Assembly: GCA_026710945.1 (NCBI GenBank)
Contig: JAPOQA010000037.1
Location: forward strand, 1-35,958
Reading direction: 5' to 3'
Source of the DNA: Chloroflexota bacterium
GTDB lineage: Bacteria > Chloroflexota > UBA11872 > VXOZ01
Length of the DNA: 35,958 nucleotides
Below the pieces are notes generated by a model that worked only from the letters and a program-made list of their open reading frames with translations, was not told the origin of the DNA and did no database searches. The position numbers and the translations under genes were made by a program. Positions 8,065 through 16,076 of the stretch are shown one piece after another (the first letter of the stretch is position 1; every line of letters begins with the position of its first letter).

Positions 8065-9294
8065 ATGGAGAAATTAGCGATTCGCGGCGGCACGCCGGTA
8101 TGTACAACAAAGTTCCCTTCCTGGCCTCAGCACGATGAGCGGGAAAAGGAACTCTTGCACCAGGTGTTGGAGAGCAGCCGATGGGGCGGCACGGCCCACG
8201 GCCCGATGGTCATGGAACTCAACGCGCGTTTCTGCGACTACCACGACGCCTTGTTTGGGATACCGCTTACGAGCTGCACCGCGGGCCTGGACATCGGCCT
8301 GCGGGCTTTTGACATCGGACCCGGCGACGAGGTGATCGTGCCGGCCTTCACCTTCATGGCCACGGCTTTTGCGCCCATGTACGTCGGCGCTGACGTGGTG
8401 TTTGCCGACGTAGACCCCAACTCGCTCTGTCTCGATCCGGCGGCAGTGGCCGCTGCTATCACGCCCCGCACCCGCGCCATCATACCCGTGCACTTTGGCG
8501 GCTATCCCGCACAGATTGACGAACTCGGCGCCATTGCAAAGGCTCACGACCTGGCCGTCATCGTCGATTGCGCTCACGCTCACGGCACCGAATGGGCCGG
8601 CAAGAAGGTGGGCGGCTGGGGCGACCTGAATTCCTACAGCTTCAACCAGGCCAAGAACATGACCTGCGGCGAGGGCGGCCTGGCGACCACCGACAACGAA
8701 GCCCTGTGGGAACGCTGCTTCTACACGCTGGCGTGCTTTGGCCGCAAGAACGGCCGCCCCTGGTACGAGCACCACGAGCTCGGCCAGGCCTACCCCATGA
8801 ACGAATTCCAGGCCGCCGTCTGCCTGCCGCAACTCGAGCGGCTCGACGAGCACACGAAGCGGCGCAACCAAAACGCGGCGTATCTCTCCAGCATGCTCAC
8901 GGAGATCCCCGGTCTCACGGTGCAGGAACTAGCGCCGGAGGTCACGCAGCACGGCTACCACATCTACCCCATGCGTCTGGATGCCGAGGAGTTCGGCACC
9001 GACCGTGAGACCTTCCTGCAGGCGGTGCAGGCGGAGGGCATCGGCATATCCAGCGGCTACCCGTGGCCGCTGTATGACAACCCCATGTTCGATAAGTCCG
9101 ACGGCTCGGTGAAAGGTGCCATCGGCGGTTTTCGCACTGAGCCGTGTCCGGTCACCGAGCGGCTTTGCCACGAGGAAGCGGCCTGGATCGGCCAGACCAC
9201 GCTTCTCGCCGACCAGAGCGCCATGGATGACATCGCTGCCGCCATCGCCAAGGTGCAACGAAACGTGGACCAACTGCAGGCAGTATATTCATAG
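8065..9294 (+). CDS. DegT/DnrJ/EryC1/StrS family PLP aminotransferase
   Basis: The protein (409 residues from the ATG at 8065) is a fold-type I PLP enzyme of the DegT/ArnB sugar-aminotransferase family. D168 in VIVDCAHAHG contacts the pyridine nitrogen, and K197 in the SFNQAKNM segment is the Schiff-base lysine. The N-terminal IRGGTPV motif and the GxHxYP-like C-terminal segment also fit. Members transaminate nucleotide-linked keto-sugars or act as dehydratases in deoxysugar and cyclitol pathways. No sugar-nucleotide gene is adjacent, so a catabolic or amine-metabolism role is equally possible. The start at 8065 follows AGGAG at 12 bases; the frame extends upstream to 7987 without family-like sequence. 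Confidence 0.87.
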   Translation: MEKLAIRGGTPVCTTKFPSWPQHDEREKELLHQVLESSRWGGTAHGPMVMELNARFCDYHDALFGIPLTSCTAGLDIGLRAFDIGPGDEVIVPAFTFMATAFAPMYVGADVVFADVDPNSLCLDPAAVAAAITPRTRAIIPVHFGGYPAQIDELGAIAKAHDLAVIVDCAHAHGTEWAGKKVGGWGDLNSYSFNQAKNMTCGEGGLATTDNEALWERCFYTLACFGRKNGRPWYEHHELGQAYPMNEFQAAVCLPQLERLDEHTKRRNQNAAYLSSMLTEIPGLTVQELAPEVTQHGYHIYPMRLDAEEFGTDRETFLQAVQAEGIGISSGYPWPLYDNPMFDKSDGSVKGAIGGFRTEPCPVTERLCHEEAAWIGQTTLLADQSAMDDIAAAIAKVQRNVDQLQAVYS

Positions 9295-9395
9295 TTCTCG
9301 GTGGAGGCGCGTCCCTGAGAACGCAACCTTCTGCGGGGGCCATGCCATCAGCACGGCGGGGCGCGGATAAACAGACTTCTGTTGGATTGAAGACC

Positions 9396-9423
9396 CCCTC
9401 TCCCGCAGGAGACTCGTGCATAA
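9396..9423 (+). repeat. dispersed CCCTCTCCC/AGGAGAC/TGCATAA repeat
   Basis: CCCTCTCCC followed two bases later by AGGAGAC and then TGCATAA. The same order occurs at 13853-13880, and in reverse complement at 14087-14114. These are three copies of an interspersed element about 28 bp long in this window. Confidence 0.6.
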
Positions 9424-9477
9424 ACTTTGCCGAGACGTGAAAGTCTCCTCCTCCGGCGGAGGCCATTGAATCCCTCC

Positions 9478-9500
9478 GTCATTCCGGCGCAAGCCGGAAT
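9478..9500. repeat. GTCATTCCGGCGCAAGCCGGAAT palindrome
   Basis: The arms ATTCCGGC and GCCGGAAT surround a GCAA loop. This is a very common environmental-genome repeat. Variant forms (TCACTCCGGCGAACGCCGGAGT) occur inside the 161-bp duplications at 20165 and 20348. Confidence 0.65.
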
Positions 9501-9857
9501 CCAGGGGGAGTGGGTAGAAGCCGTGAAGCCGTTCTTCATCCCCCCAGCCCGATTCTCGCCCAGCAGGAGGGAGGGGGCTATCTCGCCTGGGCAGAGGTCA
9601 AGCAAGGCGCTCCGGTGGGTGAGCGCTAGCTGCCCGCCCCGCACGCGAAACGGGAGGCGAGGGAGAGTTTCCGTAGTCTTGCCTGTTTCACACAGGCCGC
9701 AGGGTCTCCGCAGGGACGATGAACCGTACGAGCCAGGATCTTTTCGCGCCGGCCCTCTCTCCCCAGGGAGAGCGGAGACCTCTCGCGCTGCGGACGGATG
9801 TTGTGCAAGGGTTTATTGGTGGCAAGAGCGCGGATTTCGTGCGGCAAGGAGGCGCGT

Positions 9858-10748
9858 ATGAGCGGCAAACCCGTATGCTATGTGAACGGGCAACTCGTGC
9901 CGGAAAGCGCCAATGCGGTCTCGCCGCTTGACCGGGGTTTGCTGCTGGGGGACGGGCTATTCGAGACCATGCGCGTTGTGCGCGAGCGCGTGCTGCAGTG
10001 GGATCGGCACTGGGAACGGCTGCGCGGAGGGGCACAAGCGCTTGGACTTGCGTTGCCCTGGACCTCGGATGAACTGCGCGAAGCGGTCGACCGGACGCTG
10101 TACGCCAACAATCTGTGCGAGGCCACCGCCCGCCTCACGGTCACGCGCGGGACCAGTGCCGCGCGGGGTCTCCTGCCGCCAGGCGACACGCAGCCGACAC
10201 TCCTCATTCGCGTAACGCCCTTCGCTCCTTACCCGGCCCACCTCTATCGCAACGGGATGCAAGTGATAGTCAGCCGCAGAGTTCACCGGAATGAGCAGTC
10301 GCCCCTGTCCCGCATCAAGTCGCTGTGCTATCTGGACAATGTTGTCGCCCGCCAAGAAGCGATGGAGAGTGACGCCGATGAGGCCTTGCTGCTCAACACG
10401 CAAGGCAGCGTGGTGTGCGCCACAACCGCGAATGTCTTTTGCGTGCAAGCAGGTCGCTTACACACGCCACCCGTAGCAGAAGGCGCGTTGCCGGGTACGA
10501 TACGCGCTCTGGTGTGTGGAGAACTGGCACAGAAGCTGCAGTGCGGCGTCAAGATCTCGCGGCTAGACGAGGCAGCGTTGTTCTCGGCTGACGAGGTCTT
10601 TCTGACGAACGCCCTCATGGGCATTATGCCGGTATGCGCCATAGATGGACGGCCGCTTGGCGCGGGCGTTCCGGGCCCGGTCACGGGGCGATTTCGCGCC
10701 GCATATGAGGAGTGGTTAACAGCGCAAAGCGGGGCGAAAACAAGGTGA
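9858..10748 (+). CDS. class IV aminotransferase, aminodeoxychorismate lyase-like
   Basis: The 296-residue protein is a fold-type IV PLP enzyme. It has the GDGLFETMR motif (31-39), the PLP lysine K154 in SRIKSLCYLDNV, the EALLLNT strand and a C-terminal FLTNALMGIMPV segment. This set fits 4-amino-4-deoxychorismate lyase (PabC, folate pathway: aminodeoxychorismate to p-aminobenzoate and pyruvate) better than branched-chain or D-amino-acid aminotransferase, although the three are hard to separate by sequence. AAGGAGG five bases before the ATG fixes the start. It ends where the promoter of the downstream tRNA genes begins. No pabA or pabB is in the window. Confidence 0.82.
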   Translation: MSGKPVCYVNGQLVPESANAVSPLDRGLLLGDGLFETMRVVRERVLQWDRHWERLRGGAQALGLALPWTSDELREAVDRTLYANNLCEATARLTVTRGTSAARGLLPPGDTQPTLLIRVTPFAPYPAHLYRNGMQVIVSRRVHRNEQSPLSRIKSLCYLDNVVARQEAMESDADEALLLNTQGSVVCATTANVFCVQAGRLHTPPVAEGALPGTIRALVCGELAQKLQCGVKISRLDEAALFSADEVFLTNALMGIMPVCAIDGRPLGAGVPGPVTGRFRAAYEEWLTAQSGAKTR

Positions 10749-10774
10749 CAAAGAGGGGTATTCACTGCTATACT
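10745..10774 (+). promoter_or_regulatory. promoter of the tRNA-Tyr/tRNA-Asp unit
   Basis: GTGACA (10745-10750), an 18-bp spacer and TATACT (10769-10774) form a good sigma-70-like promoter that overlaps the stop codon of the preceding gene. Transcription would start near 10781, about 36 nt before the mature tRNA-Tyr. Confidence 0.6.
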
Positions 10775-10816
10775 AAATCCAGGTATGAGCGTATACCTGC
10801 TTGCTGCCTGATTTAT

Positions 10817-10900
10817 GGGTCGGTGGGCGAGCGGTCAAAACCACCAGACTGTAAATCTGGCGCCGTAATGGCTACGGAGGTTCGAATCCTCCCCGGCCCA
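10817..10900 (+). tRNA. tRNA-Tyr (anticodon GTA)
   Basis: An 84-nt class II tRNA with a long variable arm. The acceptor stem is GGGTCGG/CCGGCCC with one T-G pair. The anticodon stem CCAGA/TCTGG encloses CTGTAAA, with GTA at positions 34-36. The T-arm is GGAGG-TTCGAAT-CCTCC. The discriminator base is A and the CCA end is not encoded. It is the first gene of a two-tRNA transcription unit. Confidence 0.96.
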
Positions 10901-10934
10901 CCGCGATAGTTCTCCGCGTGATAGAGAACGCTCT

Positions 10935-11009
10935 GGTCCCGTGGTGTAGTTGGCCTAACACACGGCCCTGTCAAGGCTGAGATCGCCGGTTCGAATCCGG
11001 TCGGGACCG
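10935..11009 (+). tRNA. tRNA-Asp (anticodon GTC)
   Basis: A 75-nt cloverleaf. The acceptor stem is GGTCCCG/CGGGACC. The anticodon loop CTGTCAA (GTC at 34-36) sits on a five-pair stem. The T-arm is GCCGG-TTCGAAT-CCGGT. The discriminator is G and CCA is not encoded. It lies 34 nt after tRNA-Tyr and is probably co-transcribed with it. Confidence 0.96.
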
Positions 11010-11330
11010 CCCCCCTTTGAAGCGCTGCCCGGCAGCGGCTTCGGATAATTGGCAGCGCGAGAAGGATTGTGGAATCCACGACCCTTCTTTTACTTGGCGT
11101 AAGCTAGGCATGAGATCGCGGTGTTCTATCTGTGACTGCCGCGCCGCTACCCTCTGTTTCGATCGCGTACTCTCTGGCAGCATGCAGGCTTGGTGTCCTC
11201 TCATGAGCCTGGGGGTGTTGCCCGTGTCCATCCATCTGCGCAAATGAAGAAGCCGCGAGCGCATGCGCTCGCGGCTTCTTGAATCTCACACTCTTCAGCA
11301 AAATCGACGGCAGACTCTCTGTCTGCTCTT
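11010..11330. other. intergenic region between the tRNA pair and the zinc-ribbon gene
   Basis: The two flanking transcripts converge here. The only clear structure is the 34-bp perfect palindrome at 11247-11280. No gene is supported. Confidence 0.55.
11247..11280. terminator. 34-bp perfect palindrome, probable bidirectional terminator
   Basis: AAGAAGCCGCGAGCGCA is followed directly by its exact complement, giving a 17-bp stem with a minimal loop. The palindrome ends in TTCTT on both strands, giving a short T-rich tail. Its position between the plus-strand tRNAs and the minus-strand gene ending at 11331 suits a shared terminator. Confidence 0.7.
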
Positions 11331-11801
11331 CTAGCGTCCTACCGGCTGCGCCGTCGTCTCCGCCGAATCGACCATCTTATAGAGGCGGGCTTCTTCCCGC
11401 TTCTTCTGGGCCCAGCGCTTCGTCGTGATAAGGCGCTTGCGGCGATACTCATCGTCCGTGTGGTACTTGTTACGCACGTAGCACTTGCGGCACCGCAACG
11501 CACGCTGCACAACTGTGCCGCAATCGATGCAGAACTTCGGTTCCTTGGGCTTCTTCGGTTGCTTGCTCAAGCGGATGCGGCGCAACTCGGCGACACGCTC
11601 CTTATTCTCCCGCGCCCACCTGCGATTCTTCTCCAGAATCTTGTCCTTGTTGCGTTGATAGTAGCGCTTGAAATACGTAGAGAGCCGCTCGGCGCGGCCG
11701 CAACGCGCACACAGGCCGGCGCGCTTGGATTTACCGTCACGCTGACCGGTAATATCGGTCTCGCAGCGCGCACAGGTAAGAACTTGAACTGTTGCCTCCA
11801 T
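11331..11801 (-). CDS. double zinc-ribbon, strongly basic hypothetical protein
   Basis: From the ATG at 11801 (GGAGG five bases upstream) the product has 156 residues. It has two four-cysteine knuckles, C10-x2-C13...C31-x2-C34 and C91-x2-C94...C104-x2-C107. They are separated by about 55 mostly Lys/Arg/Glu residues that should form a long helix (YFKRYYQRNKDKILEKNRRW onward), and a second basic tail follows. Repeats of the form YYxRNKDKIxExNRRW are typical of the segments next to HNH and other DNA-binding modules in phages and mobile genes. No HNH catalytic motif is present. A nucleic-acid-binding role is likely; the partner is unknown. It is monocistronic. Confidence 0.72.
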   Translation of the reverse strand: MEATVQVLTCARCETDITGQRDGKSKRAGLCARCGRAERLSTYFKRYYQRNKDKILEKNRRWARENKERVAELRRIRLSKQPKKPKEPKFCIDCGTVVQRALRCRKCYVRNKYHTDDEYRRKRLITTKRWAQKKREEARLYKMVDSAETTAQPVGR

Positions 11802-12804
11802 CGGAACCTCCAGCAGAAACTGAACACGAATACCTAAAAGAGAACCAAACGCATGCTGCACTCGGACAAGCTGCGCAAGCGCACCAACTCCTCTGAAAAC
11901 TTCTGCCTTGCCCCTAAACTGACTCGATTAGCTAGTTTGTGTGCAATTTCACATGCAGGTCAAGGATATCTAATATTGGCGGCTGCTGTCAAGCTTCTGC
12001 AAATGCGATTGATGCGCGCCATAACAGGGAAAAGTCACTTTTTGCACGAATTCACCCCCGCAAAGTTTCCTAAGAGATTGATAAGAATTCGCTTTTCGGC
12101 AGTATCTCAACGTGGTGGGCAGCAATGCTATGCAGCACAACGATACTCAGCGGTCGCTGAATCTGTGCATACTGCACAACATACGGGGTTGACAGGTCTG
12201 GGGTCTCTCTTGACTTTACATGCAAAGCCGTAGAGTTTGCAGCATACCCCCTCTTTCGTACACCAAACATATCGAGATATTGACAAGGTCTACGTCTATC
12301 GATTGGCCTGTTACTATTGTCACAAGGCTGGCCGCAAACTGCTTGATAGTTGGAGATCAACAGGGTAACTGTACCGCAATATCAGTGTCGCCAGAGGGCC
12401 AAGGTGCCCCCATGTGAGCCCTACATCCTTCAAAATTCAGTTGATGCGACTGAGCAGGACATACCTGTGGCGATTCTTGTAGGAAGTTGGCGCAGCTTGT
12501 AGATCCAGTAACTCGGCCGGAACTGCGAAATTGTGTCTCAAGCCTCGCCGCTTTGGTCCAAGAGGTGTTCGGCAACGCCGAATTGCGTGCATCCTGCCAC
12601 AAAGGGATGGGTGTGCAAGGTACGGTGGTGGGGCGAAACGGCTGACCGCTGCAGGGCGTCAAGCTGGCTGCGGTGGGCTGATTCGTCTATCACTTCGGTC
12701 CGAAACGCTATTCGTCAATTGAAATTGCTACGGGCGCAGACGGAAGCTTTCGCTTACTGTTACCGTAAGGGTACTACCCGACAGAGAAATATCCGCGGAG
12801 CTAA
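11802..12804. other. 1-kb region without a supported gene
   Basis: Open frames such as 11853-12233 and 12533-12988 on plus and 12070-12360 and 12357-12662 on minus show neither recognisable protein sequence nor ribosome-binding sites. The stretch 11890-12350 is clearly more AT-rich than its surroundings, and the whole may be decayed foreign DNA. No repeat family of this window occurs in it. Confidence 0.45.
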
Positions 12805-13755
12805 ATGCAGATCGCTGCCATGGAACAATCGAACGCAGATAGCGCACAAGCTTGGCCGCCCCTGCCGCCTAACGGCTGGAGTTTGGCCGCGTTTGCGCTG
12901 GGCGCGTTTTGGTACCTGCGGGAAGGCATCACCGGCAAGGGGCGCGTTCTGCTCGTGCCACAGAGCGTGGTGGTCATACTCGCGCTGATTAACGCAGTGT
13001 TTATCTTCCGCCAGTCGCCGTTCGAGACGGCAGCGCTGCCTGCGGCAGTTGCGGCGCTGGTGCTCTGGTCGCTCGTCGGCTCCTATTGCGCCGCATCGTT
13101 TCGCGGCGACGCCTACCGCCGCTGGTGCGAGGCGAACGGGCAAACGCCGCTGGTGCCGGCCCAGTGGCAGTGGGGGGCCTTCTTGCTTACCGGCGGCTGG
13201 TACGTGGCCCACGGCATGCGGGTGAAGGGTCTGTGGCTTTGGCTGGCTTTCTTTACGTCGGTGGGCAGCATTGTCGGCATTCCGCTTGCGTTCGCCCTCA
13301 TGTGCTACTGCGGCGCGAACTTTTGCGCGGAACGGTACCTGGAAAAACCGCCGGCAGAAATCGGCCCCACGCCCCAAGAGCGCTGGATTCACCAGGACTT
13401 ACTGAAAGCGCTGACGGCGGTTGCCAAGACTCCCCAGGCATCGCTGCGCGCCTCGCTGCTGGAATCTGCGGTGCGTGGCCTGCGCAGGCAGGGATATGCC
13501 GTGCGTCTGGATGATGAGCAAGCTGAAGGAGCGTCTGCCCTGACGTTGGAAAGAGGCTTGCGCTTCCTGGCTGTGCGCGTCGTACCGGAATCGCCGGTGT
13601 CCGCGGATGAGGTCGAGATGCTTGTGACGGCCTTGGAAGAAGATAAATACAAAGTGGGTGTGCTGGTGGTAAACGGGCCGCTCACCAACGCGGCCCAGGC
13701 GGCAGCAACGCGAGCGCACGTGCGGATACTGGATGTGCAGGGCGTGGAAGCGTAG
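12805..13755 (+). CDS. membrane protein with C-terminal inactive Mrr-like domain
   Basis: The 316-residue protein starts at an ATG four bases after CGGAG. The N-terminal half contains two related units, NGWSLAAFALGAFWYLREG (23-41) and WQWGAFLLTGGWYVAHGMR (121-139). Each is followed by hydrophobic helices (about 48-68 with 77-98, and 143-168). They resemble DUF2628-type small membrane modules. Residues 216-316 have the layout of an Mrr-type restriction-endonuclease fold (LRRQGYAVRL, then RGLRFLAVRVV, then KVGVLVVNGPLTNAAQAAA and RILDV). However, the catalytic GxDxGID aspartate and the QCK/QxK lysine are replaced (EGASALTL, LAVRVV). It is probably a non-catalytic, membrane-tethered nucleic-acid-binding or sensing domain. 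No partner gene is linked. Confidence 0.72.
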   Translation: MQIAAMEQSNADSAQAWPPLPPNGWSLAAFALGAFWYLREGITGKGRVLLVPQSVVVILALINAVFIFRQSPFETAALPAAVAALVLWSLVGSYCAASFRGDAYRRWCEANGQTPLVPAQWQWGAFLLTGGWYVAHGMRVKGLWLWLAFFTSVGSIVGIPLAFALMCYCGANFCAERYLEKPPAEIGPTPQERWIHQDLLKALTAVAKTPQASLRASLLESAVRGLRRQGYAVRLDDEQAEGASALTLERGLRFLAVRVVPESPVSADEVEMLVTALEEDKYKVGVLVVNGPLTNAAQAAATRAHVRILDVQGVEA

Positions 13756-13852
13756 CACCATGGACTGCCTGTGCAGGTCGGAATTTGCAGTTCCGCGCCT
13801 CGGTCTCCTGGAAGAGGGGACAAGGGTGAAAGGGAACGCTCCTCCTCCGGTT

Positions 13853-13880
13853 CCCTCTCCCTGAGGAGACCTTTGCATAA
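13853..13880 (+). repeat. dispersed CCCTCTCCC/AGGAGAC/TGCATAA repeat, copy 2
   Basis: Same module order as 9396-9423. An inverted, slightly diverged third copy lies at 14087-14114. Confidence 0.6.
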
Positions 13881-13903
13881 CCCCACTTTCAAGCAGGGGC
13901 ACT

Positions 13904-14287
13904 CCCTCTCCTGGGGGAGAGGGTTGGGGTGAGGGGGGTCTTTTTGCTACAATGGCCCTTTACGTTGAGTAGTGTCAAGACGTATCAAGGCAGAATCGGT
14001 GTGCAAATGGAGAGATTTCAGGAGTTTCCCCCTCACCCTAGCCCTCTCCCGTCGAGGGAGAGGGAACACTCTCGCTTCCGCTTAGGTATCGCAAAGGTCT
14101 CCTGAGGGAAAGGGCTAGGGTGAGGGGGATTCTTTTCGAAAGGGAGTACACTGCCAAGAGGCGGCTGCGGCTTTCGGAGACCAGCCACACGCGCGACAAG
14201 AAGGGGCAATGGTTAGGCAACCACATTGAATTCACCGACACAGACTGACCGGTTCCCTCTCCCGGGGGAGAGGGTTAGGGTGAGGGG
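13904..14287. repeat. cluster of four CCCTCTCCC / GGGAGAGGG / TAGGGTGAGGGG hairpins
   Basis: Copies are at 13904-13937, 14028-14064 (inverted), 14104-14128 (partial) and 14253-14287. Each full unit has a CCCTCTCC arm pairing with GGAGAGGG, plus an asymmetric tail TTAGGGTGAGGGG that gives orientation. Alternating orientation allows long-range pairing between copies. This resembles REP/BIME elements, but no transposase of the RAYT type is in the window. Confidence 0.75.
14161..14248 (+). repeat. 88-bp direct repeat, copy 1
   Basis: Aligned without gaps to 14320-14407. Shared blocks include GGAGACCAGCCACA, GCGCGACAA and TTCA(T/C)CGA, ending in GACTGA. Diverged copies of equal length suggest an old duplication. 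A hairpin repeat separates the two. Confidence 0.6.
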
Positions 14288-14319
14288 TCTTCAAGACTCA
14301 GAGCTTGAATTGCTTGGTG

Positions 14320-14407
14320 GCAGCCACGGCTCCCGGAGACCAGCCACAGGCGCGACAATTTAGGGCAAAACTAGAGCTACGACATCGGATTCATCGATAG
14401 TGACTGA
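14320..14407 (+). repeat. 88-bp direct repeat, copy 2
   Basis: Second copy of the 14161-14248 unit. It ends 12 bp before the GTG start of the methyltransferase gene, so it forms that gene's leader and may hold its promoter. Confidence 0.6.
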
Positions 14408-14419
14408 GGGGTAAGGCTT

Positions 14420-15238
14420 GTGAAGTCGGCACGCTCGGCAATTCTCATAGCGCTTATCGGCGTCAGCATCCTGTTCCTACGCCGGCTGCGGCAGTGGGCG
14501 GGCAATCCGCCTACGCAGCGAACCTCCCACAAGGAAGCCATCGAGCCGCCGGAACTCGTCGCGCGGTACAGCCGCTTCATGGCGCTGCTCCCCATGCGGG
14601 TAGTGCGCGGCTACCTGGCGCGCTACGCTACCGCTGGGTCCACGCAGTGGCGCATCCTGGACGTGGGGTGCGGGCCGGGGTGGTTTCCCCTTGAGCTGGC
14701 GGCGTGCGCGCCTCAGGCTACCGTGACTGGCATTGACCTCTCACTGCCCATGCTCACAACGGCAACCGCCCACGCCGCGACCGACCGTCACGAACAGGCC
14801 GTGCATTTCGCGCAGGCGCGCGGCGAGGTGCTGCCGTTTGCGGACGATACGTTCGATCTTGTCGTGAGCACGCTGGCTCTGCACCACGTGCAGGACCCGG
14901 TAGCCGCGCTCGCGGAGCTACGGCGCGTGGCGCAACCATCGGGCCGGATCCTCGTGGCCGACACCCGCCGCGACATTCACCCCTGGCTGTGGACGCTGCT
15001 CAAAGCAAGCCAGGTGGGCATAGACGGGCTGGCGCTCTGCGAAAACGGCGAGCCCTCAGCGTCCATCGGCGCTTCCTACACCGCTTCCGAGGCACACCGC
15101 CTCGCCCTCCAAGCCGGTTGGGAGCGCGCCCGCGTGCAAGCCGGCCCCGGCTGGATCCTGCTCGAACGCCTGCCCACACAAGCGACGACCTACCCCGTGC
15201 CCCCAACCCCACGCCGCAAGCGAAACGGTAGGCCGTAG
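14420..15238 (+). CDS. class I SAM-dependent methyltransferase with N-terminal anchor
   Basis: The 272-residue protein begins with a basic residue and a hydrophobic stretch (residues 7-20) followed by Arg-rich sequence. This is likely a signal anchor, unusual for this family. Motif I is ILDVGCGPGW (79-88), motif II the acidic ID about 22 residues later (VTGIDLS), and post-motifs VLPFADDTFDLVVSTLALHHV and GRILVADTR complete the Methyltransf_11-type Rossmann fold. The acceptor substrate is unknown; ubiquinone-type and small-molecule methyltransferases look alike here. It starts at GTG preceded by AAGG. It ends about 200 bp before hisH with no shared function apparent. Confidence 0.82.
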   Translation: MKSARSAILIALIGVSILFLRRLRQWAGNPPTQRTSHKEAIEPPELVARYSRFMALLPMRVVRGYLARYATAGSTQWRILDVGCGPGWFPLELAACAPQATVTGIDLSLPMLTTATAHAATDRHEQAVHFAQARGEVLPFADDTFDLVVSTLALHHVQDPVAALAELRRVAQPSGRILVADTRRDIHPWLWTLLKASQVGIDGLALCENGEPSASIGASYTASEAHRLALQAGWERARVQAGPGWILLERLPTQATTYPVPPTPRRKRNGRP

Positions 15239-15434
15239 GAATCTAAGAACGCCAATTGCTGGGAGGAGAATTTCTTACCAGTTGTGGCGCAGGGCCTTCG
15301 CGAAACCAGACTCACATGGACGTTGCAAGCGTAGTTTGAATCCGAACAAAGCGCGGCGTAAAATTGTTGCCTACCTTGCTGAGGCGATATCATACAGAGG
15401 TGACCCGTACATTTATGAAAGAAACTACCCTGCC

Positions 15435-16064
15435 ATGATTGCGATAATTGACTACGGCGCCGGGAATTTGCGGAGTGTCAGCCGGGCGGTGGCGTTGCAT
15501 ACGCCGGACTTTGTGGTGACGCAGGACCCGGCGGAAGTAGAACGCGCCGCGGCGGTGATCTTGCCCGGTGTGGGCGCGGCGGGGGATACCATTCGCGGGC
15601 TGGAGCGGCACGGCATGATTGAGGTGGTGCAGGCCACGATCGCTTCCGGCAAGCCGTATTTCGGCATTTGCATGGGGATGCAGGTCTTGCTCACGGCCAG
15701 TGAAGAGGACGGCGGCACGCCCTGCCTCGATCTCTATCCCGGCCTCGTGCGGCGCTTCCCCAAGGGGCTCACCGTGCCGCACATGGGCTGGAACCAGGTG
15801 CGGCAGACACAGGAGCACCCGATGTTCGCCGGCATTCCGGACGAAGCGTATTTCTACTTTGTGCACTCGTACTACACCGACCCGGAGGACGCCGCGCTGA
15901 CCGCCGGCGCCACCGACTATGGCGTCGCCTTCCCCAGCGTGATAGCGCAGGAGAATGTGTTTGCGACGCAGTTCCACCCGGAGAAGAGCGCGGGTATGGG
16001 ATTGCGGCTCTATGAGAATTTCGTGGCGTGGGCGGTGGGCGCGCACAGCGCAAGAACTGCATAA
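15435..16064 (+). CDS. hisH: imidazole glycerol phosphate synthase, glutaminase subunit
   Basis: HisH hydrolyses glutamine and channels ammonia to HisF in histidine biosynthesis. The 209-residue protein starts with IAIIDYGAGNLRSV. It has the oxyanion PGVGA strand (44-48), the nucleophile C79 in YFGICMGMQ, and H181 and E183 in TQFHPEKSG-like sequence, completing the triad. The open frame extends upstream to 15282, but family members start at this ATG (15435); no strong ribosome-binding site precedes it. The partner hisF is not in the window. hisA follows after about 700 bp of repeats rather than directly as in most his operons. Confidence 0.94.
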   Translation: MIAIIDYGAGNLRSVSRAVALHTPDFVVTQDPAEVERAAAVILPGVGAAGDTIRGLERHGMIEVVQATIASGKPYFGICMGMQVLLTASEEDGGTPCLDLYPGLVRRFPKGLTVPHMGWNQVRQTQEHPMFAGIPDEAYFYFVHSYYTDPEDAALTAGATDYGVAFPSVIAQENVFATQFHPEKSAGMGLRLYENFVAWAVGAHSARTA

Positions 16065-16076
16065 ATCTCAGGAAGA

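Larger units (their letters stand above)
9295..9857. other. repeat-rich intergenic region
   Basis: No gene is supported. It contains one copy of the CCCTCTCCC-NN-AGGAGAC...TGCATAA family (9396-9423), whose relatives are at 13853-13880 and, inverted, at 14087-14114, and a GTCATTCCGGCGCAAGCCGGAAT palindrome near 9478-9500. Open frames crossing it in all frames are probably not translated. Confidence 0.55.
13756..14419. other. repeat-filled intergenic region before the methyltransferase gene
   Basis: This 664-bp spacer consists mainly of interspersed repeats: one CCCTCTCCC/TGCATAA unit (13853-13880) and an inverted relative (14087-14114), four copies of a GGGAGAGGG/TTAGGGTGAGGGG hairpin, and a diverged 88-bp direct repeat (14161-14248 and 14320-14407). 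No gene is supported. Confidence 0.65.

Noticed and set aside
11853-12988. Several open frames of 65-150 codons in the 1-kb gap before the Mrr-like gene
   Set aside because: None shows family-like sequence, a ribosome-binding site or consistent codon use; frames on both strands overlap each other.
15282-15434. N-terminal extension of HisH by 51 codons
   Set aside because: HisH proteins begin at the IAIIDYGAGN strand; the extension has no family similarity and no ribosome-binding site.
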